Positions 11,185 through 23,159 are shown, counted from the first letter of the stretch. The stretch: 64,000 nucleotides of DNA from Saccopteryx bilineata (GCF_036850765.1 NC_089492.1:167522296-167586295), one strand, 5' to 3'. A program made the numbers and translations. Notes: a model not told the origin generated them from the sequence alone.

Positions 11185-11640
11185 ATTAAAAATTAGAACC
11201 TCTGTCACCAAAACATAATTAAGGGAGTACAAAGGCAAGTCACAAAATAAAAGGTGGTACTGGCAATTTATGTAACTGATGAAGAGCTGTCACTCATAGA
11301 AACTAAAGAATGTCTAATGAATAAGAAAAAAATAAGCATTCCAATAAAATATGTGAAAGAGATTTGAACAGGCACCTTACAAAGGATAATACCCAAATGG
11401 TCAGTAACTAGGACAAGTTGTTCAATCCCATTAGTTATCAAAAAAATAGGCCAAAAAAATAAATAAATAAAACCACAGTGCTAGCTAGCTGTACATTTTC
11501 ACCAGCTTGGCTAAAATGTAAAAGACTAAAAATAATGAGTGTTGAGAAGGATTTGGAACAATAAAATTTCTCATATACCACTGTTGGTTGCAGAAATTGG
11601 TACAACCAGTCTGGAAAATAGTTTGACATTAACTATTCTT
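11185..11640 (+). mobile_element. Old L1 (L1M) ORF2 fragment, part 2
   Basis: Continuation of the L1M after the solo LTR: AGGCACCTTACAAAGGATAA, then ACCCAAATGG and AGAAATTGGTACAACCAGTC, the normal order within L1 ORF2. Many stops and frame changes. Confidence 0.75.
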
Positions 11641-11654
11641 TAAAATTTACTTTT

Positions 11655-12342
11655 TTATTTATTTATTTTTTACAGAGACAGAGAGAGAATCAGAGAGACG
11701 GATAGATAGGGACAGACAGACTGAAACAGAGAGATATGAGAAGCATCAATCATCAGTTTTTCATTGCGACATGTTAGATCAGAGGTGAAGCCAACCTTTT
11801 TATACCTACCACCCACTTTTGTATCTCTGTTAGTAGTAAAATTTTCTAACTGCCCACCAGTTCCTCAGTAATGGTGATTTATAAAGTAGGGAAGTAACTT
11901 TACTTTATAAAATTTATAAATAGAGTTACAGCAAGTTAAAGTATATAATAATAATTACTTACCAAGTACTTTATGTCAGACTTTCACTAAGTTTGGCAGA
12001 AAAAAATCTTTATAAAACAACTCACTATAGTTAAATCTATCTTTTTATTTATACTTTGGTTGCTCCACTACCGCCCACCATGAAAGCTGGAACGCCCACT
12101 AGTGGGCAGTAGGGACCAGATTGACTGCCACTGCCTTAGTTGTTCATTGATTGCTTTCTCATATGTGCCTTGACTGGGGGGCCTTCAGCAGAAAGAATAA
12201 CCCCTTGCTCAAGCCAGCAACCTTGGGTCCAAGCTGGTGAGCTTTGCTCAAACCAGATGAGCCCGTGCTCAAGCTGGCGACCTCAGAGTCTCGAATCTGG
12301 GTCCTCCGCATCCCAGTCTGATGCACCACCGCCTGGTCAGGC
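11655..12342 (-). mobile_element. tRNA-derived SINE, family B, inverted, split by a hAT element
   Basis: The poly-T side is at 11655 and the reversed head (CCGCCTGGTCAGGC) ends at 12342. Target duplications TAAAATTTACTTTT lie at 11641-11654 and 12343-12356. The SINE is interrupted at 11780-12133 by a hAT element. Without that insert it is about 330 bp long. Confidence 0.93.
11780..12133. mobile_element. Nonautonomous hAT element inside the SINE
   Basis: The insert begins CAGAGGTGAAGCC and ends GACTGCCACTG, giving hAT-like CAG...CTG ends. It sits inside the SINE sequence TGCGACAC-CTTAGTTG. The flanking 8-mers TGTTAGAT and CCTTAGTT are a diverged 8-bp target duplication with a shared TTAG core. 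There is no transposase frame. The family is recognised by CTACCGCCCACCATGAAAGC and CGCCCACTAGTGGGC near the right end. Confidence 0.8.
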
Positions 12343-12356
12343 TAAAATTTACTTTT

Positions 12357-12705
12357 CAATTAGAGTTGACATGCAATTAGTATATTAGTTTCTGGTGTAC
12401 AACATAGTGAATAGACATTTATATAACTTACAAAGTGATCCCCAAATTATCCTAGTACCCATCTTACACTACACGCAGTTACTACAATATTATTGACTGT
12501 CTTCCCTAAATAGCACTTTACAATCCCTAGGAGTACTTTACAATCCCCACAACTATTTTTGTAACTGGCAAGTTGCACATCTTAATCTTTCACCTTTTTC
12601 ACCTATCTCACACAGCCCCTCCCTTCTGGCGAACATCAATTTGTACTCTGTATCTATGAGTTAGCTTTTGTTATGTTTGTTCACTTATTTTGTTTTCCAG
12701 ATTGC
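12357..12705 (-). mobile_element. Inverted L1 3' UTR fragment
   Basis: The sequence AATTAGAGTTGACATGCAAT, TTTCTGGTGTACAACATAG, TTATATAACTTACAAAGTGA and ATATTATTGACTGTCTTCCC is the reverse complement of an L1MA/L1MB-type 3' UTR. It lies next to plus-strand L1M sequence on both sides, so it is a separate insertion or a rearrangement. Confidence 0.7.
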
Positions 12706-12734
12706 ATGTATAAATGAAACTGTATCCTGTAATC

Positions 12735-13200
12735 CAAGCATATACCCAACAAAAATGCATGCATATGAGCACCAAGAGACATGGTCAAGAATGTTCACAG
12801 TAACCTTCTTTGTTGTAGCCAAAACCAAAAACAACCCAAATGTCCACCATGTATAAATAAATTATGGTGTATATATACAATTTAACACTATACAGCAATA
12901 AACTTTATAAACTTTAGGTACATTTAACGACAGAAATCAAACAGAAAAGAATAATTATTAAAGAGTTCTAATTAGATAACCTTCAAAAACAGGCAAAACT
13001 AAGCTATAGTATTAGAAGTCAAACAATGGTTAACTTTGAAAAACGGGCATGAAAAAGATAGTAACAGCTTCTCTTTCTTGGGTGAGTGGCTTACACAGGT
13101 TATTTACTTTACTATAATTTACTGAGTATACATATAATTTCTGCATATGCATTATATTTCTCAATGAAAAAGTTAAAAATAAATTAAATAAAATTGCCTG
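12735..13200 (+). mobile_element. Old L1 (L1M) 3' region
   Basis: CATATACCCAACAAAAATGC, then CAAACCCAAATGTCCACCA-like text, ATTATGGTGTATATATACAA and CAAAAACAGGCAAAACTAAG follow the end of L1M ORF2 and 3' region in sense orientation. It likely belongs to the same old L1 as 9900-11640. Confidence 0.75.
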
Positions 13201-13421
13201 TCATGTAATAAAGACTCAGAAAATAGTTCCCACTATTATTCTCTCAGTACCTCTCTCACCCCTGAGCACATAAAACAGACTTTCTTCTCCCAAAGGACTC
13301 TCCAAAGAAAATCACAAGCTGTCATAGGCAAATAATGACCTTCCTTTCCCTCTCCCCTTGGGAGAAAGGCCATCAGAATACATATTTTATTTAAAAATGT
13401 ATTGTATAATAAATATGTATT

Positions 13422-13500
13422 TTCCGATGGCTTTAGGCGCCCCCTGTGTTTTGGTTGTTTGACCCCCGCAGGGGCGCGACCCACAGGTTGAGAACCACTG
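13422..13500 (-). mobile_element. SPIN-like hAT element, partial
   Basis: On the minus strand the piece begins with the terminal repeat CAGTGGTTCTCAACCTGTGG. A GCGCCTAAAGCCATCGGAAA segment follows, the same one found in the element at 36094. The other terminus is not visible, so the copy is truncated or rearranged. These features match the SPIN (Space Invaders) hAT group known from bats. Confidence 0.75.
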
Positions 13501-13639
13501 TTATAGATAATAGGAAGGGCCCTGAAGAAGCCTTTCACCGCTGCCCCAGGACCAGACTAAGGGAGGACTCTAGTGAGCATCCTCATGTGGCCATGCCTTC
13601 TGTCCCACAACCTTGTAAACAGATATAACCAATTTGGAG

Positions 13640-14140
13640 GCAAACTTAGCTTTGCAAGTAAAGTTGAAGATGCAAATGCCCTGTGACCCACCAGCTCCAC
13701 TTCTGGTTTCCTATCTCAGAGGTGCTCCTGTACAGTATACAGGTACAAAGGTGTTTAATGCAGCATCATTTGTAATAGCCAAAAAGGAAAGAAAAAACCC
13801 AAAACCTGGAACAACTAAATATCCATCAACATGGGCACAGATAAGTAAATGATGGAGTAGCCATACAATGAGCTGTGGTTAGAATGAATGAACTAGATCT
13901 AATTAATTAACATGGAGAAATGTTAATAAATAATGTGTACAGTAGGATGTCATTTAGATAGGTCTACGCATGCTAAGCTTATGAATGTGGAACAAAATTA
14001 CGAGAAAGGACCCTGCAGGGAAGTGGTTACTCACAAGAAGGGGAGGATGGAATTTGGAGGAGATGGTTACATCTGAATCTCTAATATTTTATTTCTTTAA
14101 ATAAGTATTTGAAGCAAATATGGTAAAATAGTAACAATCA
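13640..14140 (+). mobile_element. Old L1 (L1M-type) ORF2/3' fragment
   Basis: GCCCTGTGACCCACCAGCTC, AATGCAGCATCATTTGTAAT, TAAATATCCATCAACATGGG and GTGGTTACTCACAAG reproduce the order of the L1 ORF2 end and 3' region. Heavily diverged with no long frame. Confidence 0.7.
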
Positions 14141-14149
14141 TTTAAACCT

Positions 14150-15670
14150 GGTGGTGGGTACAGGGGATCTATTACATTATTTTTGTGCTTTTTATGTTAG
14201 AAAATGTGAGTTATCTCTCTTGAAAGATTCTCTCAGCTCTGACCTCCCGCAGAGAGAATCCACTGTCTAATTTTACCAGATTTCCCTCCTTCTTCAAGAT
14301 GCAAATGGATTTATGATACACAAAAGTTGGCAGCAAGGTATGCCCATGCTTCTCCAAACCCTGCTTGATCCCGAAGCGTCTGTGACGGGACAGAGGCCCC
14401 CACACCCTGCTCTGAGCCCAGCAAGCTGACCCCTATGGACAACAAGCTCCTTGCCTTCTGGCTTCTAATTGGGTTGGCAAATGGGAGGCAGAAGCAGAGA
14501 TGGCTGGACAGATAGAAAGAAAGGCTCAGGTATTTATTCCCTGTTTTCTTCCCTGCTGGCTGACAGGTTGAAGGGGCTGTATGTTCTCCCGAAGGCCACA
14601 TTTCCTACACGCAGACCTCCCCTGGGCTTCCATGGCTCTAGCAATCCCTCCTTGCATTGGTTCTTTGGGCCAAGGGGTAGGCAATGGCTCCCTGCTGTCA
14701 CGAGCCACAGGCGTTTCAACATCCGTCTGGTTTCCCATCATTCTACCCACATCTTTATAAACAGTATGCTCATTAAACTCTGATTGACTTCCTGACTTGA
14801 CTGTACCATCGATTGTGCTGGTACCCTGACCTCCCGGGGCACAAAGGAAGTGTGCAGAGCATGCATATGGAAAGCCCCAGTGGTCAGGGAAGCTGCAGAG
14901 ATGACACTTAAATGTCAGCAAAGCCATGAAAGAAGAGCAGCAGTCGGCCAGCTGGTCAAGGGACATGACAATGGTGGGCCTACTGAAGGAGGAGCTTCAG
15001 CAAAGCTTTCGTACCAGGCTGACCATACATAATTGCAGTATTAGGCCATCTTTGCCAGGCCAAACAAAAAGGCAATTTCATACGGTTTGGCTTAATAGAA
15101 TTCAGACTATGATGACCTTAAATAGGGAACATGGTCCACAGAAGCAGAAGGCATTAAAAATGACCTTGTCTGTACAGGGCGGATGTCAGGAAGAGTGGCG
15201 ATAACATTATCCTGAAGAGGAGGAAACAGCTTTGCCAAGGGTGATGAAATATATGTTCTATGTTTTAGTTCTTTTCAAACAGAGCCCTAGATCCCTTTCT
15301 GTTCTCCTTGTATCTGAAACTGCAGTCCAGTCCTTACACAGAAAGTAAAGGCACATGGGTTTCCATATTCTGGGCCATAACTCTCAGGCTAGATATATCC
15401 TTAATGTTCTATCCTCTCATTTCAAAGACTAAAAACGTAATGAGGCACAGGGGCGAAGAGTCTGGCCCACCATCACACAACAGTGTGACCCTTTAATTAG
15501 ATGTCTGGATCATGGAAAACTCCCAGAAGGAATGCCTTTGGAAAGATTCCAATGACACGATTCTATGGCGAGAGGGTGAGGTCAAACCCTGATAGAAGCA
15601 GAGGAGTAAAAAGTTGCATGAAGAGACGATGCTGACAGCAACTTAGCTTGGCTGGAAGAGCAAAAAATGC
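14150..15670. other. Unassigned noncoding sequence
   Basis: No recognised element. A 146-codon minus-strand frame at 14526-14966 has no domain that I recognise and no clear splice context, so I treat it as chance. Confidence 0.35.
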
Positions 15671-15679
15671 TTAAATGAA

Positions 15680-16000
15680 TTATTTCTTTTTATTAATCTT
15701 ATCCTTGGACCCAGATTAATCTTTTTCTACATTTGTTAGGCTGACCAAGACAATAAGTCTTTCCACGTTTGGGAAGATTTATTTTTCCTGAGATCATTCC
15801 CAGACCCATCATGCTGTTCCTCAAAACTAATATTTGGCATTTAATAACCCAGGGAAATTAGGCCATGTACTTGACATTAGCCAATTTAAAACAAAACAAA
15901 AGCACTAAGTGATATTTAAAGTTGGAGTTTGTTTTGATTTCATCATTTCTCTCCTGACATTTGAGTTAATTGTGTTAATTACACTCTGGAACCAGATTTT
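15680..16000. other. Candidate conserved noncoding block
   Basis: AT-rich, free of recognised repeats. It holds several homeodomain-type motifs, including the near-palindrome GTGTTAATTACAC near 15974, and TTAATC repeats near 15690-15720. This texture is common in developmental enhancers. The call rests on composition only. Confidence 0.25.
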
Positions 16001-16271
16001 TAGAAGCCTGCATTCAGGGTGAGGTCAGCCTCCCTGTGTCCCACATAGATCGGTGCCCTTGACTCTCCAAGGTCCCAGTCCTCATCCAATGGGCCAGAAT
16101 GGTGTAGAGCCTGCACCCTTGGAAGCACTGCTCAGATCAGTATAAAAAAGGACTGTAGGGGGACTTTAGGGTTTGTGAGTAAAGAGTATGATGAATTCTT
16201 ACTGGAGAAAAAGGGTAATGGCTAAATCTCATCTCCTGCCAGGTCGGGGAACCTGCAAACACATCTATCAT

Positions 16272-16372
16272 GACTGCAGACCAGGGCCGAGGGCAACGCC
16301 CAGGAAGTCTTCCACAGCCACAGCGACTGCAGACCAGGGCCGAGGGCAACGCCCAGGAAATCCTCCAGGAGC
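16272..16372. repeat. 53-bp tandem duplication
   Basis: The unit that starts GACTGCAGACCAGGGCCGAG appears at 16272 and again at 16325. Most of the second unit matches the first and both are GC-rich (GGGCAACGCCCAGGAA). Two copies, nearly identical, hence recent. Confidence 0.9.
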
Positions 16373-16589
16373 ACACCGCTCATGTGCTGCTGTTTGCCGG
16401 CTCAACATGAGCCAGCAGGCCTGTGTGCTGTTTATTGTCTCAAGGACCCATATTTACAAATAGGTTACTGAATCACTTATTTCAGAACTAAATCATCAAT
16501 CGTCATAACCCTAAGCCATTGGGCAGACCTGGAAAAGGATGAAAAGTCAACAAAATAATCAAAGAATTATCCCTGAGAAGGAAACTTGG

Positions 16590-16700
16590 TGATAATATAG
16601 TGTTAATTATCATCTTGAAAATGAGAAAACGCCAACCCAGAGACAGTGAATGACTTGCCCAAGGTCCAACAACTAGTAAGTACAGGATCGCCCTTGACTT
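16590..16700 (-). mobile_element. MIR fragment
   Basis: TCATCTTGAAAATGAGAAAA followed by ACTTGCCCAAGGTCCAACAA is a typical MIR 3' core. Diverged. Confidence 0.6.
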
Positions 16701-19700
16701 GTCTTTCACAGACAAGCAATGGCTCCTGGATCTTCCATCGGTAAGTAGTCCACTAGTCAAACCACCTGGAAAGTTCTTCTCTGCCTTCTTGTTCTGTTTT
16801 AGACTTTGTATTTGTCTTCCTGAAAGAGACAGCATGCGTCTTAAAAGTATTTCTGTTTGGCGTAATTCAAGACACATTTACTGGGGGCCTATTGCTGACA
16901 GGCCTGGCACACAGAGTAAGCACTCAGTTGGCATTATTAAGCTTGGCTGTACATGGAGGCCATTCTAGCATCAGGATTCAAGAGACGAGAGGATGTGGGA
17001 CAGGGCATTGGGGAAACAGCTGTGCTATGACACTAGTCATGACATAATTTGGTCCTTAGAGGGTTTGTGGTCATGGTGATAGGAATGAAAGCCTTAGGGA
17101 AAACTGTGGAATGTGTTATATAGTACAAGTGGATGTCAGGAGAGGAGAAAAGAAAGGACTGATAGGAAATTATATTTTGTGCATTTCAAATGTGAGGTAG
17201 CAATTGCATACGTGGTGGGAAAAGTTTAACAAAAAGGGTGAAAAGCATAGGCAGGACTCAGCAGGAGTCAAGGTCAGAGTCTGCAGAGAGGGATGGTTTC
17301 AGCTGTGGGGGGAGAGCTTACCGTTTTAAAAGTCAGCACATCTGTGCTAAAATTCTCCTACTGCTTTGAATTACTGGAACTAGACCAAGGACTAGCAAAG
17401 GTAGCATAAGTAGAAAAGTGAATAGAACAAAACCAGCAGCATGCACAGGTTTCCCCGGTCTTTGCCCTTTCGCTCGGTAGGCCTTCTTCCTACACTTCAT
17501 TCCAAGTGCCCTGTTTTTTTTATGAGATGAGGAACACTGGGCAGGTTCGTCATCCCCATGATTCTATTAGTGGCATATGTGCTCATCTGATGATATTATT
17601 TTACGAAGATACTGATAGTTGCTACATCATCCATCTGAACACCTTCCCTCCATAAGTGGTCCATGTCCCCTTTGTTGCCACCTCCCTCAGCTCCCAATAC
17701 TAACCTCCTTTCCCTCCAATCTCCCTGATGCTCTGTTATCTACCCAAAGCCTTGATAAGTTACAGCAAAAACTGAGTTTTATAAAACAAAACTTAAAAAA
17801 AAAGATTCATGTTACAAAGAAGAAACCTGCTTAAAATAGACTTTGGCTTTGTAAATATTCTACGTATGTTAGAACTACTCCCTAAATGCAGCAAGGATTT
17901 CCATATGATAAACCTCTAACTCGATCTCATTTTAAATATTTGTAAAATTTCCACTAGAACATGCAACATTGAGTGGTGGCAATGATGATAAAAATAGAAG
18001 CAAGGAAACTGGGTAAAAACAGCAGACCACTAAGGCCACCCAAGTGGGGAAACCAGACCACAGAGGAGCAGCAAAATCTAGAACAGGGTCTTCTGTAAAA
18101 CCTCTGGCTTCCTCTTCCAGAACAAGAATGCAGCAATATGGTGGTTTATGTTATCATGAAAGGAGCACCCAGCCCAGAAGCTGGAAGGGCAGGGGTTTCG
18201 TACGCCGCCTGCCACAGTTCCGCACAAACAACCTGGAACTCATCACACACAGTCCTCTACCACCCGAACCTTCAGCGAGTCCACCAATAGGATCCCATTA
18301 CTGATACCAGAATAGTGAGGGCCTTATGGGTATGAACGTGAAGTCTAAAATTCTTATGGCCCGTGACTTGAGCAGGTCTCCTCCTGAGTGCTACGCAGCA
18401 TTTACTGTTTGGCCCATCACACCTTCTGTTTAACAGGCTAAAATGAACAATTTAAGCCATTTCAGCCACTCCATGGCTTAGAGTTACATGAAGATAAGGA
18501 GATTTCCCTGTAGAATATTGCCCACCACTGCAGATAGCAATTGTGTCTTCCTCCTAAGGCAGCCCCTCTTGTGAAAGCTCACAGCAGACCCTACCATGCC
18601 CAGGAATGGGGACTTCACGGACAAATGTTTCTCATCTGAACCCAGTCCATTTAGAGGGCATTACACAGAGCTACAGATGTGTTCCCTATACTCTCATTCC
18701 CTGAGACCTTGAGGCCTCAGCCCCAAATCAAAATCATACTACTTCTGTTGTTGTTTACACTGGTTCTTTTTTCAAGTGTGAAGTGCAGCACAGTTCACAT
18801 TAGCATTTTATCCCTGTTCACTGCAGAGACTACTAGAAATAAAGGTGAGTTGGAGAAATATATTGACATTGTTGTGGCCTTGGTATCATTCCTCCACCCA
18901 ACCCACTCACCCACCCTTCTCATCCAAAGGGAGGTATTGGCCAGGGGTCCCTGTGAGATTGTGTTAACACAGCTGCCCTCGCGCATAACATAACAGTTCC
19001 TTAGCACAGCCAAAGCAGGGAGAGCCAACCCTCTGGACTCTAGGAATCGTGATGTTTGCACCATCAGGCCTTAGTGAGGAATGCTGAGGCAGACTCGTTG
19101 GAGGGCTCTTTCAAGGGAATGTGCACATTGGGGAAAATGATGGTCTGGGAGTCTGTGCCTACTGGAGGACTTTCCAAAAAGAGGATAATCAATGAGGTGA
19201 TTTCTGGAGAGCCGTGGGCCACTCACAGAATGGGGACAGCATTGTCCCAGCTCCTTCTAAAGTACCAAGCACAGAGTACCTTCTCTACCTTACCCTTACC
19301 GACTATAACATGCCCAGCCCAAATTCATAAGCCCATCAGTGTGCTTGAGCATTCCAAATCATGTTATAGCAACTTGGGCAAAAAGGACACAGAAGGAGAA
19401 CTATCTGCCTGTAAAATGGTAGGATCCATCTTTCAGAGCTCAAAAGAGCAGATCCATACTTCAGGATGAGCCTTACCCACACACATCTGCATCCACCATC
19501 AAATGCTCAGTAGAGATGCTTCTGTGAAGGCTGCTGTTCTGGAAGCATGCCTGGGGTGGGGTGGGGGGTACTGCTTAAATAAAAAATAGCAGCTTTTCCA
19601 ATGCACTAAAAAATGTGAATACATAGACTTCTCTAAATTGCAGGCATTTCCCCCATAATTCTATGTTCTGTCCCCAGTGTCTGTTACCACTTGCTTGTCA

Positions 19701-19980
19701 GCCAGAGCTAGCATAAGACAAAATAAATGAATGAGTAGAAACTATTAATAGTAAAAGTCAGAAACAAATACTCACATATCCTTCAATAGCGTGCTTTTTT
19801 GTGGCCCAGGCTGCTGGTGTTTTTGGTTTAATCTGAGCATTTATTTGCTGGAAAAATAGTTTCTTGCTCATTTGAAGGAATTCAACAAATTGTATTTTAC
19901 AGCATACTAAAAAACCCCTCACAAGTCTCAAGGTCCCAGCCCCTGAACTGGGTCGGCTCCAGGACAAGGGATTTTGAGCC
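16701..19980. other. Repeat-poor unassigned sequence
   Basis: About 3.3 kb without an element or gene that I can name. The frames at 18679-18993 (hydrophobic N-terminal part) and 19056-19469 have no recognised domain. It may contain noncoding regulatory sequence, but I see nothing specific. Confidence 0.35.
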
Positions 19981-19984
19981 AAGC

Positions 19985-20160
19985 CTGATTCTTACCTTGT
20001 TAATTGACCTGACCTCTCTGAACTTCAGTTTCTACATCAGTAAAATAGGAGTAATAGTAAGCATCCATGGGGAACATTCTGGGGATGACACATGACCATG
20101 TATGTAATGTGCCTAGCATGAGGTAAGCACTCAGTACATGTCAGTGATGGTTATTACCAG
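19985..20160 (+). mobile_element. MIR fragment
   Basis: TTGACCTGACCTCTCTGAAC, CTTCAGTTTCTACATCAGTA and TAAAATAGGAGTAATAGTA are the MIR core. A GTGCCTAGCATGAGGTAAGC end follows in sense orientation. Confidence 0.7.
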
Positions 20161-20176
20161 GACTAAATGAACATCC

Positions 20177-20512
20177 TTTTTTTTTCATTAAGTGAGAATC
20201 AGAGAAGCAGATAGACTCCTGCATGTATGTTGACCAGGATCCACCTGGCAAACCCCCTACCAGGCAATGCTCTGCCTTTCCTGGGGCCATTGCTCCATTG
20301 CTCAGCAACTGAGCTATTTTAGCACCTGAGGCAAGGCCATGAGCCATCCTCAGCACCTGGGGTCTGACTTGGCTCCAACTGAGCCATGACTGCTGAAGAA
20401 GAGAGAGACAAAGAAGAAGGGAGAGGGGGAGGGGTGGAGAAGCAGATGGTTGCTTCTCCTGTGTGCCCTGACCAAAAATTGAACCCAGGACACCCACATG
20501 CCAGGTCAACAC
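20177..20512 (-). mobile_element. tRNA-derived SINE, family A, inverted
   Basis: The T-rich side is at 20177 and the reversed B box (AAAAATTGAACCCAGGA) is near 20475. Target duplications TGAACATCC lie at 20168-20176 and 20513-20521. The first bases of the tRNA-like head are missing, so the copy is slightly 5'-truncated. Confidence 0.9.
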
Positions 20513-20521
20513 TGAACATCC

Positions 20522-21640
20522 ATTTTAAACATGCCTACTGGGTTCCTATACTTGCAAGATGATCCATGAACCCTTCTTTCCTTCCGCTTCATTTGCTGAG
20601 TTCCAGCCCCTTAAGGGCTGTTACTGCAGCTTCTCTGCCCTCAGACCTCCCTGGGCTCTAGAAAGATGCTTTTGTCCCTGCTAAACACTGCTGGGCTTCA
20701 GAGTGGTGTGCAAGCTCCTAACTAGAGCTGTTAGCTGACAACTCCACAAACAGCCCCAGAAAGCCCCAGGGAGCTGAGGCTCAGGCAAAAGTTAAGCCAG
20801 AGGAAAAAGGAGTCCACACACCTACAACCAAAGAGGGTCTTTCCTGCCCAGACCAAATCCTGCTGTTTCCTCAACAGAGCTTTCTGACATGTGGTCCACC
20901 CAGACCCAGACCCGAGGGTCACCCTCTCACAGCTTCACCTGGACTAGACCCAGGAGTTTTAATCAAATGCAAAAAAAAAAAGAGTAAATAGTTCTCCTTC
21001 AAACAAAGAACAAGTGCTATCTGTTCAGAAAGAGCTGACCCTTACAGAGGCTCAGCCTGAGTGCTTCTTCGCAAGGTGTTAGCGAGTTGGCAGAAGAGCA
21101 GGGATGGGAAAGACTTTTCTTGAAGAAAGAAGAAAAGTTGGCTGGGCGGGAATGCTGGCCCCCCAGCCCCCTCCCCAAAGTGACTCCATATTTGGCTTCC
21201 TTAAGTTGAATTTAATTGTTTAAACAAGATTAAACAAGCATGGAATTTGAGAGGGAGAAGAAAGACCTTTCTTTTTAAAGCAAGGAAATTTTTCTTCCCA
21301 AAGACCCAAAACAAATTTAAATTCAAAGAACAGCGCTAGTTCTTTGTAACTCAAAAATAAAATCTCCAGGGCTGAAAGTGTCCAAAGGAAATTAATTTTC
21401 TGGGGGGCAGCATAATACAGAGGAATGACCAAGAAGCAATGAACCCAGAGTCACTTTGCCTTAGAAAAAAGGAACACATAGAAAGCCTTCCTGCCCTGAT
21501 GCATTTCTGTTGGGACACCAGCATCAGCCGCCATAAGATGAGAAAACCCTGTGCTCTGTTAGAGGCCTGAGGACCTCACAACGTGTCCATACAGAGGGTG
21601 CAGAATCAGACTCCTGATTCACTAATTAGCCACTCAACAA
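20522..21640. other. Unassigned noncoding sequence
   Basis: No recognised gene or repeat. Confidence 0.35.
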
Positions 21641-21800
21641 ACATGTTATGGACATCTACCCTGTGCCAGGTACCATGCTAGGCATTGGAGCCACAGCCAG
21701 AAACCAGACAGAAATGATACCTTCCATCAAAGAGCACGAAGACTCACAGGGCAGGAGGGTTGTAAACATGCTCATTACTTAGATGCCATGAAACAGAGAG
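21640..21800 (+). mobile_element. L2/MIR-type ancient fragment
   Basis: CTCAACAAACATGTTATGGA, ACCCTGTGCCAGGTACCATG and CTAGGCATTGGAGCCAC follow the familiar old L2-type 3' pattern. Confidence 0.5.
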
Positions 21801-22118
21801 AAAACACGATTGGTTCTATCCAGAGGGGGCATTGAGGTAGCGGACTGCTTCAGATAGGAGGTGACCGTTTTCCCTGGACCTTAAAGAAGCAGGGGTTCTT
21901 GAGGAAGAAGAGAGCCAGGAGCTTTCTCAGTAAGGCACAGAGTTATCCCAGACAAGCCACGTGCTGGGACCCAGCTGGCAGGGAAGCATGCTGGGTCCGA
22001 ATTGCCCATGCTTCATTAACTGTTCTCCAAACGCCAGCTTTGCCCTATGGGTCCTGGAGCTTCTCAGAAGGCAGAGTAACATTATGGAGAGAACATCAGG
22101 TTAAAAGCCAAGAAAACA

Positions 22119-22505
22119 GGCCCTGGCTGGTTGGCTCAGCGGTAGAGCGTCGGCCTGGCGTGCGGAGGACCCGGGTTCGATTCCCGGCCAGGGCACATAG
22201 GAGAAGCGCCCATTTGCTTCTCCACCCCCCCCCCCTCCTTCCTCTCTGTCTTTCTCTTCCCCTCCCGCAGCCAAGGCTCCATTGGAGCAAAGATGGCCCG
22301 GGCGCTTGGCCTCTGACCCAGGCGCTAGAGTGGCTCTGGTTGTGGTAGAGCGACGCCCCGGAGGGGCAGAGCATCGCCCCCTGATGGGCAGAGCGTTGCC
22401 CCTGGTGGGCTTGCTGGGTGGATCCCGGTCGGGCGCATGCGGGAGTCTGTCTGACTGTCTCTCCCCGTTTCCAGCTTCAGAAAAATACAAAAAAAAAAAA
22501 AAAAA
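22119..22505 (+). mobile_element. tRNA-derived SINE, family A, young copy
   Basis: Full length, with clean A-box (TTGGCTCAGCGGTAGAGCG) and B-box (GGGTTCGATTCCCGG) regions and a long A tail. The 16-bp target duplications AAAAGCCAAGAAAACA lie at 22103-22118 and 22506-22521. Inserted within a MIR-like background. Confidence 0.95.
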
Positions 22506-22524
22506 AAAAGCCAAGAAAACAAAG

Positions 22525-22630
22525 GAGCTGCCGTTTCCTAGCTGGGAGACCTTGGGCTAGGGACTGTCCCACTCGGGACCTCAGTTGCCTCCCTCGTCAA
22601 ATGAAAGAATTGAGCTAAATGATTTTTCTA
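22525..22630 (-). mobile_element. MIR fragment
   Basis: CTAGCTGGGAGACCTTGGGC, GGGACCTCAGTTGCCTCC and CTCGTCAAATGAAAGAATTG match a MIR core. The family A SINE at 22119 interrupts the flanking sequence. Confidence 0.6.
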
Positions 22631-22929
22631 TTCCTCATGAGGCAAGTGACACAATTCAAGGAGAAGAGCAGGGTGTAGAAGCAGACTATGAGGCTGTCCC
22701 TAGAGACCACCCCCTACATCCCTGGAACATGTACATCCATATGTGTGCATTCACATGTATACACACTCAATCATGCCCCTACAGACCATCCTCCATCTGC
22801 TCACCAAAGTGCTACGATTAAAACGTTTCTGGGATCCAAATCCTTCTAGGATCGAGCTGAATAATTATGCCTGGAGAGGAAAACCTTCATAACTCCACAG
22901 TCCCATATCACTAACTTTACAACTAGATG

Positions 22930-23066
22930 TTCATGCTCTGGCCTGCCGTGCCTCTGCCCCTCTCCCCAACTCCCCTAATATATCACGTGGCTTCATCTGC
23001 CTGGAATGCCCTTCCTCTACCTTGCTCACTTGCTAAACCCCTGTTTATTCTTTAAAACTTGCTCTT
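22930..23066 (+). mobile_element. L2 fragment, part 1
   Basis: The GCCTGCCGTGCCTCTGCC and CTGCCTGGAATGCCCTTCC segments are typical of the L2 3' region. It continues after the short SINE piece at 23067. Confidence 0.65.
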
Positions 23067-23158
23067 GGCCCCAGACGGGTTTCCAGGTGGATCCTGGTCG
23101 GGGCAAATGAGTGATTCTGTCCATCGTTCCTCCTCTCACTTAAAAAAAAAGAAAGAAA
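23067..23158 (+). mobile_element. 5'-truncated SINE, family A
   Basis: Only the 3' end of family A is present: GGTGGATCCTGGTCGGGGC then CACTTAAAAAAAAAGAAAG. Flanking AACTTGCTC and AATTTGCTC are an imperfect target duplication. The truncated start makes it a short insertion into L2. Confidence 0.75.
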
Positions 23159-23159
23159 G

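Noticed and set aside
14526..14966. 146-codon minus-strand frame
   Set aside because: No domain; overlapped by frames on the other strand.
22119..22200. tRNA gene
   Set aside because: The A and B boxes belong to the SINE head, which continues into a SINE body with an A tail and target duplications; the same applies to all other copies.
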